A stretch of DNA of 9,023 nucleotides from Deltaproteobacteria bacterium (GTDB taxonomy: Bacteria > Myxococcota > Kuafuiibacteriia > Kuafuiibacteriales > Kuafuiibacteriaceae). The stretch covers positions 1 through 9,023 of the forward strand of contig JADJPE010000002.1 in NCBI GenBank assembly GCA_016713425.1, given 5' to 3'. Of the stretch, positions 1-6,639 are shown in pieces (the first letter of the stretch is position 1; every line of letters begins with the position of its first letter). A program made the position numbers and the translations under genes. Under the pieces are notes generated by a model that was given only the letters and a program-made list of their open reading frames with translations, had not been told where the DNA came from and ran no database searches.

Positions 1-1
1 G

Positions 2-116
2 GCAGCTCGGTGGACCGAGATCCTCGACGAGTCGTTTGACGTAGCCGTGGAGTGCTGAAGGCATCAAGAAGTTCGCAGACAGGCACGATGCGCGGATGAA
101 GGGGGTGCGGGGGTGA
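2..116 (+). CDS. C-terminal tail of an unrecognised gene (5' end outside the window)
   Basis: Only about the last 37 codons are present. Frame 2 reads ARWTEILDESFDVAVE and meets TGA at 56-58. Frame 3 from about 54 reads AEGIKKFADRHDARMKGVRG and stops at TGA 114-116. Removing one T near 53 joins the two into a single tail rich in charged residues. The stop overlaps the next gene's GTG (113) as GTGA, the usual arrangement of translationally coupled operon genes, which supports the frame-3 ending as the true C-terminus. No domain can be recognised from so short a piece and no function is proposed. If the T is real, the protein ends at 58 instead. Confidence 0.4.
113..116 (+). promoter_or_regulatory. 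GTGA stop/start overlap (translational coupling)
   Basis: GTG (113-115) starts the unknown gene and TGA (114-116) ends the upstream one. A purine-rich GAAGGGGG at 98-105 lies 7 bases before the GTG and can serve as its ribosome binding site. This overlap fixes the start of the downstream gene and argues that both belong to one transcript. Confidence 0.45.
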
Positions 117-502
117 CGAACCCAGCTCAGGGAAGTCGACTGAAGTGGTACACGGAAGGGACCATGCCGGGACGCGAGGTGGACTACGCTCGTGTCCCAT
201 TCTCACTGGGGAGGAATGCGGATGTGGCAGCGTCGATCCATGTCGTTCGTGGGACGATTCACCGACTCTCTACCTGTACGGACGGGTTCGAGGTTCCCGC
301 GATGGTGGGTGCGGGGGAGTTGGGTTGCAGCTCACGATCTTCGCCACCGCTGCGCCCCGCCATGCGAGGCGCGCCAGCAACCAGTCCCGGCGCCGAACCT
401 CCCGATTCGAGTGTTGCTCGTAAAGCACGGCATCGAATACGACATCGACAAGAGGAACAATCGCACGGACTATATTTATCGCTTCGAATACATGGAGAGT
501 GA
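113..502 (+). CDS. Unknown protein, N-terminal part (disrupted reading frame)
   Basis: This is the first fragment of an unrecognised gene that seems to run to 1771. It starts at GTG 113, with a Shine-Dalgarno-like GAAGGGGG 7 bases upstream and a four-base overlap with the previous gene. Frame 2 reads convincingly as protein up to about 320 (GREVDYARVPFSLGRNADV, then DGFEVPAMVGAGELG). From there frame 1 is better (LQLTIFATAAPRH). Adding one G to the GGG at about 322-324 would join them. Frame 1 stops at 421, and the coding signal passes to frame 3 at about 385-400. The frame-2 residues after about 325 (up to stop 500-502) are therefore probably not made as written. No signal peptide, membrane segment or known motif is visible. 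It could be a separate small gene instead. Confidence 0.35.
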   Translation: MTNPAQGSRLKWYTEGTMPGREVDYARVPFSLGRNADVAASIHVVRGTIHRLSTCTDGFEVPAMVGAGELGCSSRSSPPLRPAMRGAPATSPGAEPPDSSVARKARHRIRHRQEEQSHGLYLSLRIHGE

Positions 503-650
503 CGGCTCGATCGAGAGCGATCGCGTGCGCCTCGGTTCGTACGGTCCGCCTGTGCCGAAGACCACGGAGGATCATCCGAAATCAACATCTGAGGTCTTGG
601 CAGAAACATGGGAGGCGGATCGCGCGTTCCCGGAGTTGGAAAAGGGCGTG
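396..650 (+). CDS. Unknown protein, second fragment (disrupted reading frame)
   Basis: In frame 3 this stretch has a protein-like composition: LPIRVLLVKHGIEYDIDK, then RTDYIYRFEYMESDGSIESD, then VRLGSYGPPVPKTTEDHP and an acidic, probably helical ETWEADRAFPELEKGVQ. Frames 1 and 2 give arginine-rich shadow translations here. It follows the first fragment through a one-base frame change at about 385-400. At about 640-660 the coding signal moves to frame 1, which needs one inserted base or two deleted ones. A GTG at 411 could be an independent start, but no good ribosome binding site precedes it. I do not recognise the family. The fragment limits are approximate and set by where the translation stops looking natural. 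Confidence 0.35.
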
Positions 651-1632
651 CAAGCCGGCACTTCGGCCGCTGCTGGACGCTGGCCGAAAGCACATCGAGT
701 CCAAGTCCGAGTACTGGTACCGGAGAAGCGCGCCGGCTCAAAAGGCCACCGAGCGTCCCGCCCCGTTGAAAGCCGGCAGCTTCCGAGTTCGACACGAAGG
801 CTCGCGCCGGAGCGAACTCCGGGTTCTTGCGTACCAGGACCTGCTCGGGTTCTGGAACCATGGCGGGAAGCTCTCTACGATGCTGATTCCCGGCCAGGCG
901 CGACAATTGAACTTGCCGGCGGAGACCAGCGTGCATGCGCTGACCTACGTGCTCGTCAGTCCCAACGGCCGTTTCACGGGTCCCTGGTGGCTGACGGCCG
1001 GGAGCGAGACGAGTTCGGTCACGGTCACGGACGAGTTCCTGCCCGCGCTCGAATGCGTGGCGGGCACCATCGGAGGTCCGGCTCCTGCGCCTTGCACATG
1101 GTCCTATGAATATACGACGTCGAACATCGACCACGCACTCGTAGTTCGCATGCGAACGTCCGACGCGCCCAAGGGCCTGCGCATGGATCTCGTGAACGAG
1201 TCGGGAACCGGGATCGGCAAGAGCCGCGTCAGCTCCCAAGGTGACTGGGTGTCGGTCGTTCAACTCACCGACCATTGCAGACTTCGAGTCGAGGTGTCCG
1301 CCGCGGACGAATGGGAAGTGGCGAAGCACCCGACGAAGTTCCAGATCGAGTTCCGAATCGTGCCGCACGACTTGCTGGCTCGCGAGTGCGCCGACGAAGC
1401 CATGTCGCAGTTCGCGGCCGATCACCTTCTCAAACTCGCCGCAGCGGTAGCTCTTGGTGACGAACCGACGCCGTCTCAGGTCGTCTGGCCGCTCGTCGAG
1501 ACGGGCGTCGGCATCCACGGCATCGCTCGTCGGTGCGAGCCGCGGCCTCCAGATCGTCTCGGACGAAGTGGATATGGACTGGGAACACGAAGCCGGCGAT
1601 CGTTTCGGCGCGCTCCTACGGGCTGCCGGTGA
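499..1632 (+). CDS. Unknown protein, main body (disrupted reading frame)
   Basis: This is the longest open stretch of the unrecognised gene upstream of the helicase. The believable sequence begins at about 660 (LRPLLDAGRKHIESKSEYWY); the residues before it are arginine-rich shadow. A central part rich in small and beta-prone residues follows (VHALTYVLVSPNGRFTGPWW, about 930-990; NIDHALVVRMRTSDAPKGLR, about 1123-1182). A more helical part follows (ADHLLKLAAAVALGDEPTPS, about 1417-1476). After about 1530 frame 1 becomes arginine-rich and ends at 1632, while frame 2 continues naturally. Hence this ORF probably shares one protein with the next fragment. No catalytic motif, transmembrane helix or nucleotide-binding loop is visible. 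A serine protease was considered but no D/H/S signature was found. A role in the downstream defence-like operon is only suggested by same-strand proximity (59 bases to the helicase gene). Confidence 0.5.
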   Translation: MTARSRAIACASVRTVRLCRRPRRIIRNQHLRSWQKHGRRIARSRSWKRACKPALRPLLDAGRKHIESKSEYWYRRSAPAQKATERPAPLKAGSFRVRHEGSRRSELRVLAYQDLLGFWNHGGKLSTMLIPGQARQLNLPAETSVHALTYVLVSPNGRFTGPWWLTAGSETSSVTVTDEFLPALECVAGTIGGPAPAPCTWSYEYTTSNIDHALVVRMRTSDAPKGLRMDLVNESGTGIGKSRVSSQGDWVSVVQLTDHCRLRVEVSAADEWEVAKHPTKFQIEFRIVPHDLLARECADEAMSQFAADHLLKLAAAVALGDEPTPSQVVWPLVETGVGIHGIARRCEPRPPDRLGRSGYGLGTRSRRSFRRAPTGCR

Positions 1633-1771
1633 ATGGTCGGCACCCGAGATCCAGGTCGCGCTGTGCTTCGTCCAAGCGCTCGATGCGGGCATCAAGGCGG
1701 AGATCCGCGATTCCCGGCGGCTGAAGCCGGAGTTCACGGTTGCAAAGTCCGCGAGTTCGAAGAGCAAGTGA
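1529..1771 (+). CDS. Unknown protein, C-terminal part (disrupted reading frame)
   Basis: Frame 2 carries on where frame 1 of the preceding fragment loses protein character: GASRGLQIVSDEVDMDWEHE, then a helical GDRFGALLRAAGEWSAPEIQ, AEIRDSRRLKPEFTV and a lysine/serine tail SKSK ending at TGA 1769-1771. Removing one base near 1530, within a CGTCGG context, would fuse it to the main body. The junction is judged from composition only and is less exact than those in the helicase and methyltransferase, where family knowledge guides the repair. The family is not recognised. The stop is followed by 59 bases with no evident gene, then the GTG of the PLD-helicase gene. Confidence 0.4.
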   Translation, partial: VGASRGLQIVSDEVDMDWEHEAGDRFGALLRAAGEWSAPEIQVALCFVQALDAGIKAEIRDSRRLKPEFTVAKSASSKSK

Positions 1772-1830
1772 TCCTGGGAGATTCTGAAGAAGTCACCACG
1801 CCGAACGGAGTGCGTGATCAGGGGGCCGCC

Positions 1831-2418
1831 GTGAAGCTCATTACGAACACGAGTGACGACCGCGTCCTCGACTCGATCCAGCCGTTCCTCGCTACCGCGC
1901 GATCGATCGACGTCGTCTCGCCGGTTCTGTCGCTGTTCGCGTTCGACCAGCTCCGAACGTCCCTTTCGGCGATCCCGGTAACGCGCCTCTTGCTTCCGGT
2001 GGCGTCCACGGATCTTGGACTTCTCGGTGGTCGCGCCGATCGGGAGGCGCGCAATCAGCTCCGCGCGAGTTGGCTCGCGACCGGCATGGCGCTCGGTGGA
2101 TCGAGGCGCACGCAGAGATCCGCTCCACGCCGGGATCCATTCCTCAAAGGTGCCATCGTCGTCCGTGACGGGCAAGGCCGCCCTATGCACGTCGTGACGG
2201 GTTCCACTGCGTTTAGTCGCGAGGGCTGGAGTCTCACTTCGGGCAATCCGATGAACCTGATCCAGGCTTCGGAGTCGCCGACGGAGGCGGACGCGCTGAG
2301 TCGGTGGTTCGAATCCCAATGGTCGATGCTTTTGCCCGACCCGCGCGCGCAGCAAGCAGTCATCAGCGGATCTCGGCACTCTCCGCGCAGCGCGCCCCGC
2401 GTCAGGTCTACGCGCTGA
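1831..2418 (+). CDS. PLD-like N-terminal domain of a PLD-SNF2 helicase (fragment 1 of 3)
   Basis: This is the start of a large helicase-related protein. GTG 1831 gives VKLITNTSDDRVLDSIQPFL, a typical beginning for this family, and GGGGG at 1821-1825 can act as ribosome binding site. The domain resembles the phospholipase D fold: hydrophobic strands (SIDVVSPVLSLFAFDQL), then GAIVVRDGQGRPMHVVTGST and the NPMNLIQASESP segment seen in PLD-like helicase partners. An internal pair of compensating indels is likely. Frame 3 between about 2091 and 2145 reads RWIEAHAEIRSTPGSIPQ, replacing the implausible frame-1 stretch. Repaired, the HKD position reads PQGAIVV, so the catalytic His and Lys are missing and the domain may be a non-catalytic DNA- or protein-binding module. 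At about 2360 the reading passes to frame 3 (RISALSAQRAPRQVYALMLH). The frame-1 residues after that, up to the stop at 2416-2418, are artefactual. Confidence 0.7.
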   Translation: MKLITNTSDDRVLDSIQPFLATARSIDVVSPVLSLFAFDQLRTSLSAIPVTRLLLPVASTDLGLLGGRADREARNQLRASWLATGMALGGSRRTQRSAPRRDPFLKGAIVVRDGQGRPMHVVTGSTAFSREGWSLTSGNPMNLIQASESPTEADALSRWFESQWSMLLPDPRAQQAVISGSRHSPRSAPRVRSTR

Positions 2419-3818
2419 TGCTCCATCACTTGTTCAGCGGGCGCGGCGCCGAACTCGACGAAGACTCGATCATCAAGTCGGCCACCGGCATCCGGAATAC
2501 CGTTGTCTGGAAGAAGCTGTTCAAGTTCCAGCGCGATGGCGTGGTCGGCGCGATCGACAAGCTCAACCGCTTCGGCGGCTGCATCATCGCGGACAGCGTC
2601 GGCCTCGGAAAGACCTTCGAGGCGCTCGCGATCATCAAGTACCACGAGCTGCGCAACGACCGCGTGCTCGTGCTTTGCCCGAAGCGACTCCGCGACAACT
2701 GGACCTTGTACAAGGCAAACGACCAGCGCAACTTTCTGGCGCCCGACCGCTTCAACTACGACGTCCTCAATCACACGGACCTGTCGCGCGACGACGGATC
2801 GTCCGGCGACATCGACCTCGCGAACGTGAACTGGGGCAACTACGACCTCGTCGTCATCGACGAGTCGCACAACTTCCGCAACAAGGCGGCGCACAACGAC
2901 CGCGAGACGCGCTACGGCCGGCTCATGACGAGGATCATCAAGGCAGGCGTGAAGACGCGCGTCCTGATGCTTTCCGCGACGCCTGTCAACAATCGCCTCG
3001 CCGATCTGAAGAACCAGATCGCGTTCGTCACCGAAGGCGACGACTCCGCACTGATGGCGCATGGCATCCCCAGCATCGAATCGACGACACGCCTCGCGCA
3101 GAAGCAGTTCAACCGTTGGCTCGATCTCGACGAGGCGGAGCGGACGCCGGGCCGCCTCATCGACATGCTGGGGTTCGACTACTTCTCGCTGCTCGATCTC
3201 CTGACGATCGCGCGGTCGCGCAAACACGTCGTCAAGTACTACGGCACGTCCGAGACCGGCAGGTTCCCGGACCGGCTGAAGCCCATCAACATCAAGGCCG
3301 ACGTCGACCGAACTGGCGAGTTCCGACCGATCCGCGACATCAACCTAGAGATCCGCAAGCTGCACCTCGCGGTCTATGCGCCACTGCGCTACGTCATGCC
3401 GCAGAAGCAGGCGGCCTACGACACGAAGTACGGAACGCAAGTTCGCGGCGGCGAGAGCTTCTTCCGCCAGGTCGATCGCGAAGAGAGCCTGATCCACTTG
3501 TTGCGCGTCAACGTCCTGAAGCGGATGGAGAGCGCCGTCACGTCGTTCGCGCTGACCGTCGAGCGACAACTTGCCGACATCGACCGAACGCTGGCGCGCA
3601 TCGACGCACACGTCGAGTCGATCGACGAACTCGACGTGACGGACATCGACTTCGACGATCCGACCATCGAGAGCCTCGTCGTCGGCAACAAGGTGAAAGT
3701 CCTGTTGTGCGACGTCGACCTGCTGCGGTGGAAACAGGATCTTGTCGAGGACCGCAACCGGCTCGCAACCTTGCTCGCGCAGGCGCGGCAGGTCGACAGG
3801 GTCGCGACGCAAAGCTGA
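2304..3818 (+). CDS. SNF2-type helicase, N-terminal ATPase lobe (fragment 2 of 3)
   Basis: This is the DEAD/SNF2-like motor lobe of the PLD-helicase. Visible motifs in order: Q-type FKFQRDGV with its Gln at 2529; Walker A DSVGLGKT, with GLGKT at 2601-2615; motif Ia VLVLCPKRLRDNW (about 2664-2702); Walker B DESH at 2859-2870; and motif III SATPVNN with SAT at 2973-2981. A long insertion between the lobes follows (about 3000-3790), including GRLIDMLGFDYFSLLDLLTI and a coiled, charged stretch (SFALTVERQLADIDRTLARI). ATP-driven translocation on duplex DNA is expected by family. The first roughly 20 residues are out of frame, and the true reading begins near 2364. The ORF ends at 3816-3818 only because of two one-base frame changes (about 3800 and 3826). 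Across them the reading RDAKLIAL in frame 2 and REVLEHKGTE in frame 1 restores the domain linker. Confidence 0.88.
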   Translation: MVRIPMVDAFARPARAASSHQRISALSAQRAPRQVYALMLHHLFSGRGAELDEDSIIKSATGIRNTVVWKKLFKFQRDGVVGAIDKLNRFGGCIIADSVGLGKTFEALAIIKYHELRNDRVLVLCPKRLRDNWTLYKANDQRNFLAPDRFNYDVLNHTDLSRDDGSSGDIDLANVNWGNYDLVVIDESHNFRNKAAHNDRETRYGRLMTRIIKAGVKTRVLMLSATPVNNRLADLKNQIAFVTEGDDSALMAHGIPSIESTTRLAQKQFNRWLDLDEAERTPGRLIDMLGFDYFSLLDLLTIARSRKHVVKYYGTSETGRFPDRLKPINIKADVDRTGEFRPIRDINLEIRKLHLAVYAPLRYVMPQKQAAYDTKYGTQVRGGESFFRQVDREESLIHLLRVNVLKRMESAVTSFALTVERQLADIDRTLARIDAHVESIDELDVTDIDFDDPTIESLVVGNKVKVLLCDVDLLRWKQDLVEDRNRLATLLAQARQVDRVATQS

Positions 3819-3825
3819 TCGCCCT

Positions 3826-5025
3826 CGCGAGGTGCTCGAACACAAGGGGACGGAGCCGATCAACTCTGGCAACCGCAAGGTGATCGTCTTCACCGCGTTC
3901 GCCGACACCGCCGAGTACCTGTTCGACCAAGTCGCCGGCTGGGCGAAGGCCGAACACGGCATCGAATCGGCGCTCGTGACCGGCACGGGGCGCAATCGCT
4001 CGACGCTGGGCGGGCTGCGCAAGGACCTCGCATCGATCCTGACCGCGTTCTCGCCGCGATCGAAGGAGCGCCCCGGCGACTGCGCAGCCGATGGCGAGAT
4101 CGACCTCTTGATCGCGACCGACTGCATCTCCGAGGGCCAGAACCTCCAGGACTGCGACTGGCTCGTCAACTACGACATCCACTGGAACCCGGTCCGCATC
4201 ATCCAGCGCTTCGGCCGCATCGACCGCATCGGCTCGCCGAACCAGTGCATCCAGCTCGTCAACTTCTGGCCCAACATGGAACTCGAGGAGTACATCAACC
4301 TCGAACAGCGCGTCAGCGGCAAGATGGTCCTGCTCGACGTGTCCGCGAGCGGCGAAGAGAACCTCATCGAGTTGCAGTCCGGCAACCAGATGAACGACCT
4401 CGAGTACCGCCGCAAGCAACTGCTGAAACTCCAGGACGCAGTGGTCGACCTCGAGGACCTCTCGACCGGGATGTCAATCGCCGACCTGACGCTGACCGAC
4501 TTCCGCATCGACCTCGCGCAGTACGCGAAGTCCGAGCCAGGACAACTCGAGGGGTTCCCGTTCGGCACGTTTGCGGTCACCGGTGCGGGCGACACCGGCA
4601 TTTCGCCGGGAATCGTGTTCTGCCTCCGCGCGGAAGACGCGGCAGCGACGGCGCTGGCCGCATCCGGGTACCCGTTGTCCCCTCACGTCCTGGTGCATGT
4701 CTCTGAGGACGGTGCGGTTGCTCTGACGCATACCCAAGCGAAGCACACCCTGGATCGGCTCAAGCGCCTCTGCGTGGGTCGCGATCTGCCGGATGCCGTC
4801 GCGCATGCGCGCTTCGACCGCGACACGAAGCGCGGAGAGGACATGCGGCACGCGCAAGCACTGCTCGCCACCGCCGCCGCATCCGTCGCCGGCAAGAACG
4901 TCGAGCGTGCGATCGAAAGCCTGTTCACGCCCGGCGGCACGCACGCATTGAGTGGCGAGTCCGCGGGCATTCAAGACTTCGAAGTCGTGGCGTTCCTCGT
5001 GATCGTTCCGGGAGACGGCGGGTGA
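3826..5025 (+). CDS. SNF2-type helicase, C-terminal lobe and tail (fragment 3 of 3)
   Basis: This is the second RecA-like lobe of the same helicase. KVIVFTAFADTAEYLF (motif IV region, about 3880-3927) is followed by motif V ATDCISEGQNLQ (about 4114-4149), then VNYDIHWNPVRIIQRFGRID and motif VI QRFGRIDRIG at 4204-4233 with both arginine-finger candidates. NFWPNMELEEYINLEQRVSG follows. The tail to 5025 (about 250 residues, including QMNDLEYRRKQLLKLQDAVV) is the family-specific C-terminal extension, without a motif I recognise. The last codons overlap the start of the DUF4391 gene (GTGA at 5022-5025). With fragments 1 and 2 and five one-base repairs (about 2090, 2146, 2360, 3800, 3826), the gene becomes one ORF of about 1065 codons. 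As written, no start codon links this piece to the earlier ones. If the indels are real, the helicase is dead. Confidence 0.88.
   Translation, partial: REVLEHKGTEPINSGNRKVIVFTAFADTAEYLFDQVAGWAKAEHGIESALVTGTGRNRSTLGGLRKDLASILTAFSPRSKERPGDCAADGEIDLLIATDCISEGQNLQDCDWLVNYDIHWNPVRIIQRFGRIDRIGSPNQCIQLVNFWPNMELEEYINLEQRVSGKMVLLDVSASGEENLIELQSGNQMNDLEYRRKQLLKLQDAVVDLEDLSTGMSIADLTLTDFRIDLAQYAKSEPGQLEGFPFGTFAVTGAGDTGISPGIVFCLRAEDAAATALAASGYPLSPHVLVHVSEDGAVALTHTQAKHTLDRLKRLCVGRDLPDAVAHARFDRDTKRGEDMRHAQALLATAAASVAGKNVERAIESLFTPGGTHALSGESAGIQDFEVVAFLVIVPGDGG
5022..5025 (+). promoter_or_regulatory. GTGA stop/start overlap between helicase and DUF4391 genes
   Basis: TGA 5023-5025 ends the helicase and GTG 5022-5024 starts the DUF4391 gene. 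GGGAG at 5010-5014 lies 7 bases upstream of the GTG. The overlap implies coupled translation and roughly matched production of the two proteins. Confidence 0.7.
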
Positions 5026-5786
5026 ACGCAGCAAGCGTCGTCGACGCGCTGCGCATTCCCGCGGCGGCGCGTGTCGACCAGCGCATCCCGAAGAAACTGA
5101 TCGCCGAACATGGCGGCGCCAGCGCTGCGGACCGGCGTCGAATCCAGGAAGGGATCGAAGCGCTGCTCTGGATCGCTGCGCTGAAACCAAGCGCGATCGG
5201 GATCCCGGAGTTCCGTGACGAGGTCCGCGATTACGTCGAAGTGGAAGTCGTGCACCTCGCCGCGCGCTCCCCGACCGACGCCGCGCGGCTGAACGAGTGT
5301 GTGCATCGATCCATGCCGTACCCGGTCATGCTGGTCACTGAAACCGAAGGGCGCGTGGCGTTGTCCGCGGCGCACAAGCGCCGTGCCCAGAACGAACCCG
5401 GCCGGGTGATCATCGACGGAGACATGCACGAGGTCTGGTTCGAAGCCGGGTCCACCTCGGCGGCCGACGCACTTGCGCGGGTCGTCGCAGCGATCCGCAT
5501 CGATCGGCTTCCCGCGCAAGACCTCCAAGCGTTCTACGGAGGGTACGCCGACGCGCTCGTCGCGGCACGGATCGCTCGTGTCACGCAGGCGTTCACGCTG
5601 TCGCGCTCCGCGGCGCACACCGATGAGAGACTTCTCGCACTCAGCGAGTGCGAACGCTCGGAGCGCGAAATCCAGCGCCTAACCCTCTGCAGCAGCGAAG
5701 GGCGCCAGATGGCTCGCCGCGTCGAGACGAATCTCGCGGTGCAACGCTTGCGCGCGGAATTGACCGTCGTCCGTTCGAAGTTGTGA
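5022..5786 (+). CDS. DUF4391 family protein
   Basis: An intact 254-codon ORF and the only full-length gene in the window without a frame problem. The N-terminus (VVDALRIPAAARVDQRIPKK, then LIAEHGGASAADRRRIQEGI and EALLWIAALKP) and the segment HRSMPYPVMLVTETEGRVAL followed by LSAAHKRRAQNEPG match the DUF4391 family as I know it. The C-terminal third (about 5560-5780) is helical and charged (ECERSEREIQRLTL, RRVETNLAVQRLRAELTVV), suggesting a coiled coil for partner binding. GTG 5022 is supported by GGGAG 7 bases upstream and by overlap with the helicase stop. The family has no established catalytic activity. Its position between the helicase and methyltransferase genes suggests a structural or adaptor subunit of that complex, which is inference. 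No signal peptide or membrane helix is seen. Confidence 0.87.
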   Translation: MNAASVVDALRIPAAARVDQRIPKKLIAEHGGASAADRRRIQEGIEALLWIAALKPSAIGIPEFRDEVRDYVEVEVVHLAARSPTDAARLNECVHRSMPYPVMLVTETEGRVALSAAHKRRAQNEPGRVIIDGDMHEVWFEAGSTSAADALARVVAAIRIDRLPAQDLQAFYGGYADALVAARIARVTQAFTLSRSAAHTDERLLALSECERSEREIQRLTLCSSEGRQMARRVETNLAVQRLRAELTVVRSKL

Positions 5787-5799
5787 GGCCGAGGACCGC

Positions 5800-6639
5800 A
5801 TGCAGAAGATCACTCCCGACGACCCTGAGTCGAAGTCCGCGGACCTCGTCGCGGAAAACGTCGAGCACTTGAAGGCGCTGTTTCCCCAAGCGTGGAAGGA
5901 GGGAAAGCTCGACTTCGACGTGTTGAAGCAACTACTCGGCGGCGTCGTCGAGGAGCGCGAGGAGCGGTTCGGCCTGAACTGGCACGGCAAGCGCCAAGCG
6001 CGCCAATTGGCGCTGACGCCGTCGACGGGAACGCTGCGCCCGTGTCCCGAGGACAGTGTCGATTGGGACACGACGCAGAACCTGATGATCGAAGGTGACA
6101 ACCTCGAAGTCCTGAAGCTGCTGCAGAAGTCGTATGCGGGCAAGGTCAAGCTCATCTACATCGACCCGCCGTACAACACGGGCAACGACTTCGTCTATCC
6201 CGACGACTTCCGCGACAACATCAAGAACTACCTCGAGTTGACGGGACAGGTCGAGGGTGGGCGGAGAATCAGTTCGAACACGGAAGCCGGTGGACGCTTT
6301 CATACCGAATGGCTGAACATGATGTATCCGCGGTTGATGCTGGCGCGGGAGTTGTTGCGAGACGACGGACTCTTGTTCGTATCGATAGACGATGTCGAAG
6401 TTGCGCATCTCCGGTTATTGCTTGACTCGATTTTTGGCGAAGAGCGGCGCGTCGGCGAGCTCGTTTGGAAGAACAAGCACAATGCCGGCGCTTTGACCAA
6501 GGGCTTCTCAAGCGTACATGAATACGTGTTGTGCTACTCGGGTGGGAATATTCGCAATATCACGGCGCCTCTCGGTCAGGAGGAGATCGCTGCGTACAAG
6601 GGCGCGATAGCAAGTTCGCCGTACGCGGCGGTTTCGTGA
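5800..6639 (+). CDS. Type III-like (Mod) adenine DNA methyltransferase, N-terminal part
   Basis: ATG 5800 follows GAGG (5791-5794), 13 bases after the DUF4391 stop. A helical leader (SADLVAENVEHLKALFPQAW, then LDFDVLKQLLGGVVEEREER) is typical of Mod subunits. NLMIEGDNLEVLKLLQKSYA and KVKLIYIDPPYNTGNDFVYP follow, with catalytic motif IV DPPY at 6163-6174. Next come the family segments HTEWLNMMYPRLMLARELL and GLLFVSIDDVEVAHLRLLLD. DPPY before FAGSGT places it in the beta class, which methylates exocyclic amino groups (N6-adenine in type III Mod proteins). The frame changes at about 6600, where AAGGGC probably should be AAGGGGC. After that, frame 3 continues as RDSKFAVRGGFVTQPL, and the last 13 or so residues to the stop at 6637-6639 are out of frame. 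The target base and site cannot be read from sequence. Confidence 0.9.
   Translation: MQKITPDDPESKSADLVAENVEHLKALFPQAWKEGKLDFDVLKQLLGGVVEEREERFGLNWHGKRQARQLALTPSTGTLRPCPEDSVDWDTTQNLMIEGDNLEVLKLLQKSYAGKVKLIYIDPPYNTGNDFVYPDDFRDNIKNYLELTGQVEGGRRISSNTEAGGRFHTEWLNMMYPRLMLARELLRDDGLLFVSIDDVEVAHLRLLLDSIFGEERRVGELVWKNKHNAGALTKGFSSVHEYVLCYSGGNIRNITAPLGQEEIAAYKGAIASSPYAAVS

Noticed and set aside
113..320. FHA-like domain suggested by PFSLGRN
   Set aside because: Only the GR fits. The SxxH and NG blocks expected downstream were not found in a convincing order.
259..2379. A 706-codon open frame on the minus strand
   Set aside because: It is arginine-rich, lacks domain motifs, lies opposite several plus-strand fragments and reflects the scarcity of stops on the antisense strand of GC-rich coding DNA.
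3780..3835. Programmed ribosomal frameshift joining the two helicase halves
   Set aside because: No slippery heptamer is visible, two shifts would be needed within 30 bases, and similar one-base shifts occur in most other genes of the window.
2675..3883. Plus-strand 402-codon frame overlapping the helicase
   Set aside because: It is an arginine/proline/histidine-rich shadow of the helicase frame. Only its short RDAKLIAL island near 3800 seems to be truly coding.
2055..5190. Long minus-strand open frames opposite the helicase (for example 2055-3227 and 3538-4419)
   Set aside because: They mirror the codon structure of a helicase whose plus-strand motifs are unmistakable; their translations are low-complexity V/D/R/L-rich.
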